57,241 nucleotides of DNA, taken from the NCBI GenBank assembly GCA_018064805.1, contig JAGHUN010000115.1:1-57241 (forward strand), written 5' to 3'. The translations under genes were made by a program, and so were the position numbers. Shown piece by piece: positions 18,023 through 26,075 of this stretch (positions are counted from its first letter, which is position 1; every line of letters starts with the position of its first letter). The notes under the pieces are model-generated. The model had not been told where the DNA came from and did no database searches. It worked only from the letters and a program-made list of their open reading frames with translations. The stretch is from Candidatus Colinaster scatohippi (GTDB lineage Bacteria; Bacillota; Clostridia; Lachnospirales; Lachnospiraceae).

Positions 18023-19516
18023 GTGGCATTAAATTCAGTCAAAAAGGCATATAACTATCTTAAAAGGAACGGAATAGAAGATACATTTTATGCATCAGTT
18101 GAGAGGATTGCCGACAGGGAGAAGTATACCTATCAGCCCATATCTGCGGATGCAGTGGCGGCTCAGAGAAAGAGGGAATGGAGAGAAAAGCTGCTTTTCA
18201 GTATCGTGGTTCCTACATATGAGACGAAAGAGAAATTTCTCCGTGAAATGATTGATTCTGTCATTATGCAGACATATCCTTTTTGGGAACTTATAATTGC
18301 TGATGCTTCCAGAACGGATAATGTAAGACAGATTACAGAAAATTATCTTGATAAAAGAATTAAGTATGTAAAACTTAAAGAAAACGGTGGAATCTCTGTT
18401 AATACAAATGCAGGAATTGTCCATGCCACCGGGGATTATATAGGACTTCTTGATCATGATGATATGATCACGTCTGATGCTTTATATGAGTATGCTGCCA
18501 AGATTGAGCGTGGCAAGGCTAAAGGACTTGATTATGTTATGCTTTATTCGGATGAGGATAAGTGTAATGCTGATGGCAGTCATTTCTTTGAACCTAATTA
18601 CAAGCCGGGCTTTAATCTGGATTTGCTGCTTTCCAATAATTATATCTGTCATTTCCTGATGGTTAAGGCAGATCTTATGAAAAAACTCATGTTGAGACCG
18701 GCATTTGATGGCGCACAGGATCATGATCTGGTTTTGAGAGTCTATTCGTCTACCTATGGAATAGCCAGTGATGACGAAATTGCATATGGTCATATATCCA
18801 AGGTGCTATACCACTGGAGATGCCATGAGGATTCGACGGCATCTAATCCGGAAAGCAAAAGATATGCATATGAGGCCGGACTGGCTGCAGTGCGTGATTA
18901 TATCAAAGAGGCAGAGATAACAGCAGTAGTTAATCATACTAAGCATAATGGATTCTACAGGGTTGATTATCGTGATGAGCTTGTTTATCCAAAGGATGGA
19001 CCACAGATACGAAGGAAAGTGGAGCTAACGATAACTCAGCGAGGTAAAATAGCATATAATACACTTTTAAACAGATATGATATCGGTGCTATTGGTGGTC
19101 CGGTAATAAAAAACAACAAGATTGTCGGTGGAATGATGGACAGCACCAAAACATGTATTTATGATGGATTGAATGTTCATTTTAGCGGATATATGCATAG
19201 AGCGGCCATGCAGCAGAGCGGACTTTCGGTTGATATACGTAATATGATGGTTACTGAAAGCGTTGGCGAAGCGGTATTGAGAATTGCTGACAGTAGCGAA
19301 TATGTTCACCTTTTTGACCGTAACAAGGTTAATGATTTGAGGGATAAAATAGCGGAAAACAAGCTGAATTCCCCATATATTGATGTAACAGACCTGCTTA
19401 ACGATTTAAGCTATGAGGAATATGATTATTTATCTGCCAGCGCGACTCTGTGCAGAGAAATTACATTTGAGGGTTATCTTAATTACTATGACCCACAGTT
19501 CCTTCCGGAGAAATAA
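18023..19516 (+). CDS. Family 2 glycosyltransferase with degenerate second domain
   Basis: A 497-residue protein. GT2 domain 1 (about residues 55-310) is intact: FSIVVPTYETKEKF, ELIIADASR, GLLDHDD metal site, YSDEDKC, FDGAQDHDLVLR and LYHWRCHEDSTA. The rest follows the outline of a second GT2 domain (IGAIGGPVIKNNKIVGG; final YLNYYDPQF) but lacks its nucleotide-binding start and Asn-Asn-Asp-Thr metal site. GTG 18023 is preceded by AAGGGAG with nine bases between; a TTG at 17987 would extend it by 12 residues but has no good site. It is the mirror image of the enzyme at 12218. Confidence 0.85.
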   Translation: MALNSVKKAYNYLKRNGIEDTFYASVERIADREKYTYQPISADAVAAQRKREWREKLLFSIVVPTYETKEKFLREMIDSVIMQTYPFWELIIADASRTDNVRQITENYLDKRIKYVKLKENGGISVNTNAGIVHATGDYIGLLDHDDMITSDALYEYAAKIERGKAKGLDYVMLYSDEDKCNADGSHFFEPNYKPGFNLDLLLSNNYICHFLMVKADLMKKLMLRPAFDGAQDHDLVLRVYSSTYGIASDDEIAYGHISKVLYHWRCHEDSTASNPESKRYAYEAGLAAVRDYIKEAEITAVVNHTKHNGFYRVDYRDELVYPKDGPQIRRKVELTITQRGKIAYNTLLNRYDIGAIGGPVIKNNKIVGGMMDSTKTCIYDGLNVHFSGYMHRAAMQQSGLSVDIRNMMVTESVGEAVLRIADSSEYVHLFDRNKVNDLRDKIAENKLNSPYIDVTDLLNDLSYEEYDYLSASATLCREITFEGYLNYYDPQFLPEK

Positions 19517-20481
19517 TGAAAAGTACAGTTGTAATACCTAATTATAACGGAATAGATTATCTGAGAGAATGTCTGAACAGTCTGCTTGAATGCGAGCCTT
19601 TGGATTTCTCGATTATTGTCGTAGATAATGGTTCTTCAGATGGTAGTGTAGAACTTTTAAGAGAGAAGTATCCTACAGTTGATTTAATTGCCTTTGATGA
19701 GAATACCGGCTTTGCAAGGGCGGTCAATGCGGGGATTGAGGCTGCGGTAACGGAATATGTTGTCCTTCTTAATAATGATACTGTAGTAGATAAAGGCTTT
19801 GTGGCAGAATTAGAGAAAACTATGGACTCGTCTGACAAGATACTCTCTGCTTCAGCCAAGATGATAGATATGCACAACCGACAGATTCTGGATGGAACGG
19901 GAGATTATTATTGCGCGCTCGGTTGGGCTTATGCCTATGGCAAGGGGAAAAGTGTAGACGCATACACCAAGAAACGTAGAATATTCAGTTCCTGTGGCGG
20001 TGCGGCAATTTACAGAAGAAAAGAGCTTATTGATATTGGAGCCTTTGATGATAATCATTTTGCCTATCTGGAAGACATAGATGTGGGTTACAGGGCAAGA
20101 ATAAACGGATTTTATAATGTATATTCACCGGATGCTTTGGTTTATCATGCCGGAAGCGGTTCCAGTGGCTCCAGATATAATGAGTTTAAGATTAATTTAA
20201 GCAGTCGTAACAGCATATATCTTGTATTAAAAAATATGCCGTTTTTACAGCTTGTAATTAATCTTCCACTGTTAATTGTCGGATTTGCTGTGAAGGCTTT
20301 GTTTTTTACGCTGAAGGGATATGGCTCGGTATATATCAAAGGCCTTATGGCCGGAATTAAGATGTATTTCGGGAAAGCCGGAAGAGAAAAAAGGGTGAAA
20401 TTCAGATTGAGAAATCTGGGGAATTATATAATTATTCAATTGGAATTATGGGTCAATATCCTTAGGAGGCTTTTTGCCTGA
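19516..20481 (+). CDS. Family 2 glycosyltransferase, rhamnosyltransferase-like
   Basis: A 321-residue single-domain GT2 enzyme with STVVIPNYNGIDYL at the start, IIVVDNGSSDGS, the metal site LLNNDTVV, and the late LEDIDVGYRA and YHAGSGSSG segments, followed by one or two hydrophobic helices near residues 240-265 that place it at the membrane. The pattern is that of WbbL-type rhamnosyltransferases. Its ATG overlaps the previous stop by one base (TAATG), so translation is probably coupled. The acceptor sugar cannot be read from sequence. Confidence 0.88.
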   Translation: MKSTVVIPNYNGIDYLRECLNSLLECEPLDFSIIVVDNGSSDGSVELLREKYPTVDLIAFDENTGFARAVNAGIEAAVTEYVVLLNNDTVVDKGFVAELEKTMDSSDKILSASAKMIDMHNRQILDGTGDYYCALGWAYAYGKGKSVDAYTKKRRIFSSCGGAAIYRRKELIDIGAFDDNHFAYLEDIDVGYRARINGFYNVYSPDALVYHAGSGSSGSRYNEFKINLSSRNSIYLVLKNMPFLQLVINLPLLIVGFAVKALFFTLKGYGSVYIKGLMAGIKMYFGKAGREKRVKFRLRNLGNYIIIQLELWVNILRRLFA

Positions 20482-20483
20482 GG

Positions 20484-20511
20484 TTGTACAAAAATTCAAT
20501 ATATTGTACAA
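20484..20511. promoter_or_regulatory. Twin TTGTACAA palindromes in a possible promoter
   Basis: The perfect palindrome TTGTACAA occurs at 20484-20491 and again at 20504-20511, 20 bp apart, about two helical turns, so on one DNA face. Possible promoters overlap it: TTGTAC (20484-20489), 17 bp, TACAAT (20507-20512), or TTGTAC (20504-20509), 18 bp, TATATT (20528-20533). This may be an internal promoter and operator before the sugar-phosphate transferase gene. Confidence 0.45.
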
Positions 20512-20560
20512 TACATAGGATAATGCCTATATTATATACACATTATATGGTAGTGGAAGC

Positions 20561-21964
20561 ATGATTAAAGATAATCAGAAATATTTTAACAGACTACATA
20601 TACTGCTCGATGCGATTATTGTAGCGGCATCCTATATGCTGGCATGGTGGATTAAGTTTGAAGGGCCTTTGGCTGACACATCTGCCGGAGCATATACAAT
20701 GGAATTGTATTTTTCCGCATTATATTTTTTGGTGCCGGGATATCTGATTCTGTTTTATTTTAACAGGATGTATACGCCGAAGAGAACGCAGCGAATTGAG
20801 ACAGTTATAACGCAGATTTTTGGCGCTAACGTAATGGGTGCGATAGCGTTTTTGGTGTGCATAGCTTTATTCAAGATTAAGGATTTCTCGAGAGGACTTA
20901 TTGGTATTTTTTTTATAATCAACGTTATCCTAATTATATTGGAGCGTTTGATTGTAAGGAGTGCATTAAGACATTTTAGAAGCAGAGGGTACAATGTAAA
21001 GCATGTGCTTTTGGTTGGTTACTCCAGAGCTGCAGAGGAATATATTAATCGAATAATAGCCAATCCACAGTGGGGATATGTGATTAGGGGTATTCTCGAT
21101 GATACTGTACCAAGGGGCACTATGTATAAGGGTGCAAAGGTTATTGGCGGAATAGACAATCTCAATATGATATTGCCGGTTAGTGAACTTGATGAGATTG
21201 CAGTCACTCTGTCACTTGCAGACTACAACAGGCTTGAGGAACTGGTGGGACTATGTGAAAAATCAGGTGTCCACACGAAGTTCATTCCGGATTATAACAG
21301 TCTTATTCCTAACAGGCCATATACAGAGGATCTTAACGGACTGCCGGTAATTAATATAAGATATGTGCCACTTAGTAATACCATTAATGCAATCTGTAAG
21401 AGAATAGTTGATATTATCGGTTCGTTTGTGGGAATTGTTGTTCTGTCACCGCTTCTTATTATTGTTGCCCTTATTGTTAAATTCAGCAGCAAGGGACCGA
21501 TAATATTCAAGCAGCAGAGAGTTGGCCTTCACAATAAGAATTTCAATATGTATAAATTCCGTACTATGTGCGTACAGGATAAAGAGACAGAGGCTAAGGG
21601 ATGGACGACCAAGGATGATCCGCGTGTTACGAAGGTTGGTAAGTTCTTAAGGAAGACAAGTATAGATGAGCTTCCGCAGCTTTTTAATATACTTAAGGGT
21701 GATATGAGTATTGTTGGACCAAGACCGGAAAGACCGCAGTTTGTCGAAAAGTTCAAGGAAGAAATTCCTCGTTATATGATTAAGCATCAGGTTAGACCGG
21801 GACTTACCGGATGGGCGCAGATTAACGGCTATCGTGGTGATACTTCGATTAGAAAGAGGATAGACTATGATATCTATTATATAGAGAATTGGTCTATGGC
21901 TTTTGATATAAAGATTATGTTCCTTACTGTTTTCAGGGGACTAATGAACGAAAATGCTTACTAG
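20561..21964 (+). CDS. Polyprenyl-phosphate sugar-phosphate transferase (WcaJ/WbaP-like)
   Basis: It likely starts glycan synthesis by moving a hexose-1-phosphate from a nucleotide sugar to undecaprenyl phosphate. Of 467 residues, the first 140 hold about four membrane helices, 145-260 form a Rossmann-like CoA-binding-type domain (VLLVGYSRAAEE), and about 275-467 are the bacterial sugar transferase domain: a re-entrant helix (SFVGIVVLSPLLIIV), FKQQRVG, MYKFRTM, TSIDELPQL, GDMSIVGPRPE and RPGLTGWAQ. These match the long membrane-bound polyprenol phosphate hexose-1-phosphate transferases. An initiating enzyme together with an ABC exporter is the usual pairing. Confidence 0.93.
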   Translation: MIKDNQKYFNRLHILLDAIIVAASYMLAWWIKFEGPLADTSAGAYTMELYFSALYFLVPGYLILFYFNRMYTPKRTQRIETVITQIFGANVMGAIAFLVCIALFKIKDFSRGLIGIFFIINVILIILERLIVRSALRHFRSRGYNVKHVLLVGYSRAAEEYINRIIANPQWGYVIRGILDDTVPRGTMYKGAKVIGGIDNLNMILPVSELDEIAVTLSLADYNRLEELVGLCEKSGVHTKFIPDYNSLIPNRPYTEDLNGLPVINIRYVPLSNTINAICKRIVDIIGSFVGIVVLSPLLIIVALIVKFSSKGPIIFKQQRVGLHNKNFNMYKFRTMCVQDKETEAKGWTTKDDPRVTKVGKFLRKTSIDELPQLFNILKGDMSIVGPRPERPQFVEKFKEEIPRYMIKHQVRPGLTGWAQINGYRGDTSIRKRIDYDIYYIENWSMAFDIKIMFLTVFRGLMNENAY

Positions 21965-21986
21965 CAGGAATTAAGGAGAAATAAAA

Positions 21987-23180
21987 ATGGCTTACGATCC
22001 AAGAAGAGATGATCCACGCCGTGTTCGTCAGAGTGGAGCAAGAAATCCGCGTGATGACGGAAGAAGACGTGAAGATGCCAGAAGGCGTGAAGAGGCTCGA
22101 AGAAGAGAAGAGGCAAGAAGACGCAAGGCCAGGAAGAAAAAGAGAAAGATAATTCTTTTAATTATTGAAATTATCGTTCTTATCGGACTTGCAGGCGGTG
22201 CGTGGATGATTACGCGCGGTACTACATCAATACAGAAGATTAATATCAATGAGGATGATATTGTTATCAATGAAACGGTTGCTCAGAATGAGAGTCTTAA
22301 GGGATATCGTAATATTGCCCTGTTTGGTGTTGATGCAAGAAACAAGTCTCTTGGTAAGGGTAACAGATCGGATACAATTATTATTGCTTCCATCAATGAG
22401 GATACAGGAGACGTAAGATTGTGTTCTGTTTTCCGAGATACATACTTAAATCTTGGAAATGATACTTACAATAAGTGTAATGCAGCGTATGCCAAGGGCG
22501 GTCCTGAACAGGCTATTAACATGCTTAATATGAATCTGGATCTCAATATTACAGATTATGTTACAGTTGGATTCAGTGGTCTTGCTGAGGTAATTGACGC
22601 ACTTGGTGGCGTTACCATCGATGTTAAGGAAAATGAAATTGTTCATTTGAATAATTACCAGATCAGTATGGTCGGTAAGTCGGATGATGAAGAGAACTTC
22701 TATGCTACAGAAGGCAAGGATTATATAGCTGTTAAGAATGCAGGTGAGCAGAAGCTTAACGGTCTTCAGGCTACAGCCTATTGTCGTATCAGATATGTTG
22801 GTGATGATTTCCAAAGAGCTGAAAGACAGCGTACAGTTATTGCAAAATGCCTTGAGATTGCCAAGAAGTCTAATCCAAAGGAACTCGCATCGGCATATAA
22901 TAGCGTGACAAGCTACATTTCCACATCACTTGATTCAAGTGAGATTATTGAACTACTTGGGGATGTGGCAAAGTATAATATTGTTGCAAGTGACGGCTTC
23001 CCGTTTGAAACTAATCGTGCAACAGGTAAAGTAGGATCAAAGGGTTCATGTGTAATCCCTGTTAATCTTGAGCAGAATGTTGTGCTTCTTCAGGAATTCC
23101 TGTTTGATAATAAGGACTATGTACCGTCGGAGCAGGTTAAGAAATATAGTGAAAAAGTATCTTCAGATACGGGACATTAA
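21987..23180 (+). CDS. LytR-CpsA-Psr (LCP) glycan-peptidoglycan ligase
   Basis: LCP enzymes move glycans from lipid carriers to peptidoglycan on the outer membrane face. The 397-residue protein has a very Arg-rich inner tail of about 50 residues with RRREEA-type repeats, one membrane helix (about 54-75), and the LCP domain: IALFGVDAR, RSDTIIIASI, SVFRDTYL, and the later YCRIRYVGDDFQRAERQRT with the conserved Arg residues that bind the pyrophosphate lipid. It completes the export-and-attach set of this cluster. AAGGAG and ATG are well spaced. Confidence 0.93.
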   Translation: MAYDPRRDDPRRVRQSGARNPRDDGRRREDARRREEARRREEARRRKARKKKRKIILLIIEIIVLIGLAGGAWMITRGTTSIQKININEDDIVINETVAQNESLKGYRNIALFGVDARNKSLGKGNRSDTIIIASINEDTGDVRLCSVFRDTYLNLGNDTYNKCNAAYAKGGPEQAINMLNMNLDLNITDYVTVGFSGLAEVIDALGGVTIDVKENEIVHLNNYQISMVGKSDDEENFYATEGKDYIAVKNAGEQKLNGLQATAYCRIRYVGDDFQRAERQRTVIAKCLEIAKKSNPKELASAYNSVTSYISTSLDSSEIIELLGDVAKYNIVASDGFPFETNRATGKVGSKGSCVIPVNLEQNVVLLQEFLFDNKDYVPSEQVKKYSEKVSSDTGH

Positions 23181-23189
23181 GGCGGAAAA

Positions 23190-24113
23190 ATGATTGATGT
23201 AATCATACCAACATATAAACCCGGTGTAATGCTGTGGAGATTAATAGATATGCTGAGCCGTCAGACGGTTCGTGTTAATCGCATAATACTTATGAACACT
23301 GAGGAGTCCGGCTATAAGAAGCTTATAGAGTGCGACAAGGGATTTTCGGAATATGAAGGCTTAGAGGTTCATCATATTGATAAGAAGGATTTTGACCATG
23401 GGAAAACAAGGAATGTCGGTATCAGCTATTCCAAGGCGGATATTGTGATTCTGATGACCCAGGATGCTATGCCGTGTGATGAAAGTTTTGTGGAGAAGCT
23501 TACGGAAAAGCTCTCGGATAAGACGATAGCAGCATGCTATGCCAGACAGCTTGCAAATTTGGACAGCACCATAGTAGAACAGGTTACCAGGGAGTTCAAT
23601 TATCCTGCTGAGGATATGATAAAGAGTCAGGCGGATGTCGAAAGGCTTGGTATTAAGGCGTATTTTTGTTCAAATGTAAGCTGTGCTTATAACAGAGAAA
23701 TATTCGATGAACTAGGCGGGTTTATAGATCATACTATTTTTAATGAAGACATGATATATGCTGCAAAAGCAATAAAAAATGGCTATAAGATTGCCTATGC
23801 TTCAGAAGCTAAGGTATATCATTCGCATAATTATTCGGCAGCAGAGCAGTTTCACAGAAATGTGGATATAGGAATATCTCAGGCAGAACATCCGGAAGTG
23901 TTCGAAGGGATTTCTTCTGAATCTGAAGGAATAAAAATGGTGAAGACAACTATCGGAAGATTGTGGGATGGTGGTCAGAAGAGAAAAATAATACCCTACA
24001 TTTATATGACAGGGTGTAAATATATTGGTTATAAGATTGGTAAAAAGTATAGAAAACTGCCGATGGGATTTGTTAAGCGATGCTCAATGAATCCGGAATA
24101 CTTTGACTCGTAA
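23190..24113 (+). CDS. Family 2 glycosyltransferase, rhamnosyltransferase-like
   Basis: A 307-residue GT2 enzyme beginning IDVIIPTYKPGVMLWRLIDM. FDHGKTRNVG and ILMTQDAMP (the metal-site region) are typical of RgpB/WbbL-like rhamnosyltransferases, and the later FNEDMIYAAKAI fits the catalytic base region. It starts nine bases after the LCP gene with a GGCGGAAA site, so it is probably the last glycosyltransferase of the operon. Confidence 0.88.
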   Translation: MIDVIIPTYKPGVMLWRLIDMLSRQTVRVNRIILMNTEESGYKKLIECDKGFSEYEGLEVHHIDKKDFDHGKTRNVGISYSKADIVILMTQDAMPCDESFVEKLTEKLSDKTIAACYARQLANLDSTIVEQVTREFNYPAEDMIKSQADVERLGIKAYFCSNVSCAYNREIFDELGGFIDHTIFNEDMIYAAKAIKNGYKIAYASEAKVYHSHNYSAAEQFHRNVDIGISQAEHPEVFEGISSESEGIKMVKTTIGRLWDGGQKRKIIPYIYMTGCKYIGYKIGKKYRKLPMGFVKRCSMNPEYFDS

Positions 24114-24148
24114 AAAGAGTGAGGTTTCTTTCGACAAGGAGGTAAACT

Positions 24149-25987
24149 ATGTGTGGAATAGTTGGATATGTAGGAAATGAGCAGGCTGCTCCGATTCTTT
24201 TGGAGGGATTATCTAAGCTTGAATATAGAGGCTATGACTCTGCAGGACTTGCTGTACGTAATGGTGCAGGCAAGACGGAGGTTGTTAAGGCTAAGGGAAA
24301 GCTTATTGAATTAAAGGAAAAGACGGATGATGGTAAGGCTGTAAAAGGAGAGTGTGGTATCGGCCATACAAGATGGGCAACACACGGTGAACCTACTGAG
24401 AAGAATGCTCATCCTCATGCATCAGATGATGGTACTGTAGTCGGAGTTCATAATGGTATTATTGAGAACTATGCAGAGATTAAGGAAAAGCTTAGAAAAA
24501 AGGGCTATACTTTTTATTCTGAAACAGATACAGAGGCGCTTGTTAAACTTATTGACTATTATTATAAAAAGTACCAGATTGGTCCTATTGATGCCATAGC
24601 CAAGACAATGGTTCGTGTGCGCGGTTCATACGCATTGTGCGTTATGTTCAATGACTATCCCGGAGAGGTATGGGTTGCACGTAAGGCAAGTCCTATGATA
24701 ATAGGTACAACGGAGGATGCTTCTTTTGTTGCATCGGATGTTCCTGCCATTCTTAAATATACCAGAGAAGTATATTATATAGATGACCTTGAAATGGCAT
24801 GTCTTAAGGCGGGTGAGGTTCATTTCTATAATCTCGACGGTGAAGAGGTTGATAAGGAAATCACTAAAATAGAATGGGATGCTGAAGCGGCTGATAAGGG
24901 TGGCTATGAGCATTTCATGATTAAAGAAATACATGAACAGCCTAAGGCTATTGCGGATACAATATCCGCATATGTAAAGGATGGAATGATTGATTTATCA
25001 TCAGTTGGTCTTGATGATGATGCTATTAAAAATATCAGCAGTATTACGATTGTAGCCTGCGGTTCTGCATATCATGCAGGAGTAGTAGGACAGTATGTAT
25101 TTGAAAAACTGGTACGTACTCCTGTAAGAGTTGAACTGGCTTCGGAATTCAGATACAGAGATCCTATTCTTGATCCAAATGGTCTTGTAATAGCAATAAG
25201 TCAGTCAGGTGAGACTGCGGATACACTTGAGGCTGTGAAGATTGCTAAAAATAATGGAGTTAAAACACTTGGTATAGTTAATGTTGTTGGCAGTTCTATT
25301 GCACGAGAAGCTGATGCAGCCCTTTATACTGTTGCAGGACCTGAAATTGCAGTTGCTACAACCAAAGCATATAGTGCACAGCTTATTGCTAATTATCTCA
25401 TAGCGCTACAGTTTGGTTATGTTAGGGGCAGTCTTGAGAAGGCTGACTATGACAGATATATTGCAGCACTTAATGAGATTCCGGATAAAATTCGTAAGGT
25501 TATTGAGGATAAAGAGAGAATTCAGTGGTTTACCGCAAAATTTTCTAATGCCAGAGATATCTTCTTCCTGGGCCGTGGTATAGATTATGCTATAAGTCTT
25601 GAGGGAAGTCTTAAGATGAAGGAAATCAGTTATATTCATTCTGAGGCTTATGCAGCCGGTGAGCTTAAGCATGGTACTATTTCACTTATTGAGGATGGAA
25701 TTATGGCTATCAGTGTGCTTACGCAGCCGGAACTTTTTGAAAAGACTGTATCAAATATGGTTGAGGTTAAGGCTCGTGGGGGCTACCTGGCAGGTATTAC
25801 CACATATGGTAATTATAATGTAGAGGATAAGGCGGATTTCACAATTTATATACCTAAGACAGAGGATATATTTGCGGCAAGTCTTGCTATTATTCCGCTA
25901 CAGTTAATGGGATATTATATGTCGGTAGCTAAAGGACTTGATCCTGATAAGCCACGTAATCTTGCTAAATCGGTTACTGTTGAATAA
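24149..25987 (+). CDS. glmS: Glutamine-fructose-6-phosphate aminotransferase
   Basis: It makes glucosamine-6-phosphate from fructose-6-phosphate and glutamine, the entry step to UDP-GlcNAc for peptidoglycan. The 612 residues begin MCGIVGYVG, where Cys2 is the nucleophile of the glutamine amidotransferase domain. TRWATHGEPT and NGIIENY follow, then two SIS sugar-isomerase domains (ACGSAYHAG, SQSGETADT; final DPDKPRNLAKSVTVE). Only 35 bp separate it from the previous gene, with AAGGAGG at the start, so there is no room for a glmS ribozyme. Confidence 0.97.
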   Translation: MCGIVGYVGNEQAAPILLEGLSKLEYRGYDSAGLAVRNGAGKTEVVKAKGKLIELKEKTDDGKAVKGECGIGHTRWATHGEPTEKNAHPHASDDGTVVGVHNGIIENYAEIKEKLRKKGYTFYSETDTEALVKLIDYYYKKYQIGPIDAIAKTMVRVRGSYALCVMFNDYPGEVWVARKASPMIIGTTEDASFVASDVPAILKYTREVYYIDDLEMACLKAGEVHFYNLDGEEVDKEITKIEWDAEAADKGGYEHFMIKEIHEQPKAIADTISAYVKDGMIDLSSVGLDDDAIKNISSITIVACGSAYHAGVVGQYVFEKLVRTPVRVELASEFRYRDPILDPNGLVIAISQSGETADTLEAVKIAKNNGVKTLGIVNVVGSSIAREADAALYTVAGPEIAVATTKAYSAQLIANYLIALQFGYVRGSLEKADYDRYIAALNEIPDKIRKVIEDKERIQWFTAKFSNARDIFFLGRGIDYAISLEGSLKMKEISYIHSEAYAAGELKHGTISLIEDGIMAISVLTQPELFEKTVSNMVEVKARGGYLAGITTYGNYNVEDKADFTIYIPKTEDIFAASLAIIPLQLMGYYMSVAKGLDPDKPRNLAKSVTVE

Positions 25988-26000
25988 TTCACAAACTGAT

Positions 26001-26027
26001 TATAATGTGAACACAATTTGTTCACAG
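26001..26027 (+). promoter_or_regulatory. htrA promoter -10 with an operator-like dyad over the start site
   Basis: TATAAT at 26001-26006 is followed directly by a perfect dyad, GTGAACA (26007-26013), five bases, TGTTCAC (26019-26025). Half-site TTCACA occurs at 25988-25993 and 26022-26027 and, inverted, at 26006-26011. The -35 is weak (TTGAAT 25980-25985, spacer 15). The dyad would overlap the transcription start, as expected for repressor control. B. subtilis htrA promoters also carry TTTTCACA-like boxes controlled by CssR, as I recall, so a stress regulator is possible. Confidence 0.55.
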
Positions 26028-26075
26028 AACTGAAATAAACTTACTCTATCAAAGCGTGTGATGGAGGAGAATGTT

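Noticed and set aside
24114-24148. glmS ribozyme upstream of glmS
   Set aside because: Only 35 bp separate glmS from the preceding gene and none of the ribozyme core is present.
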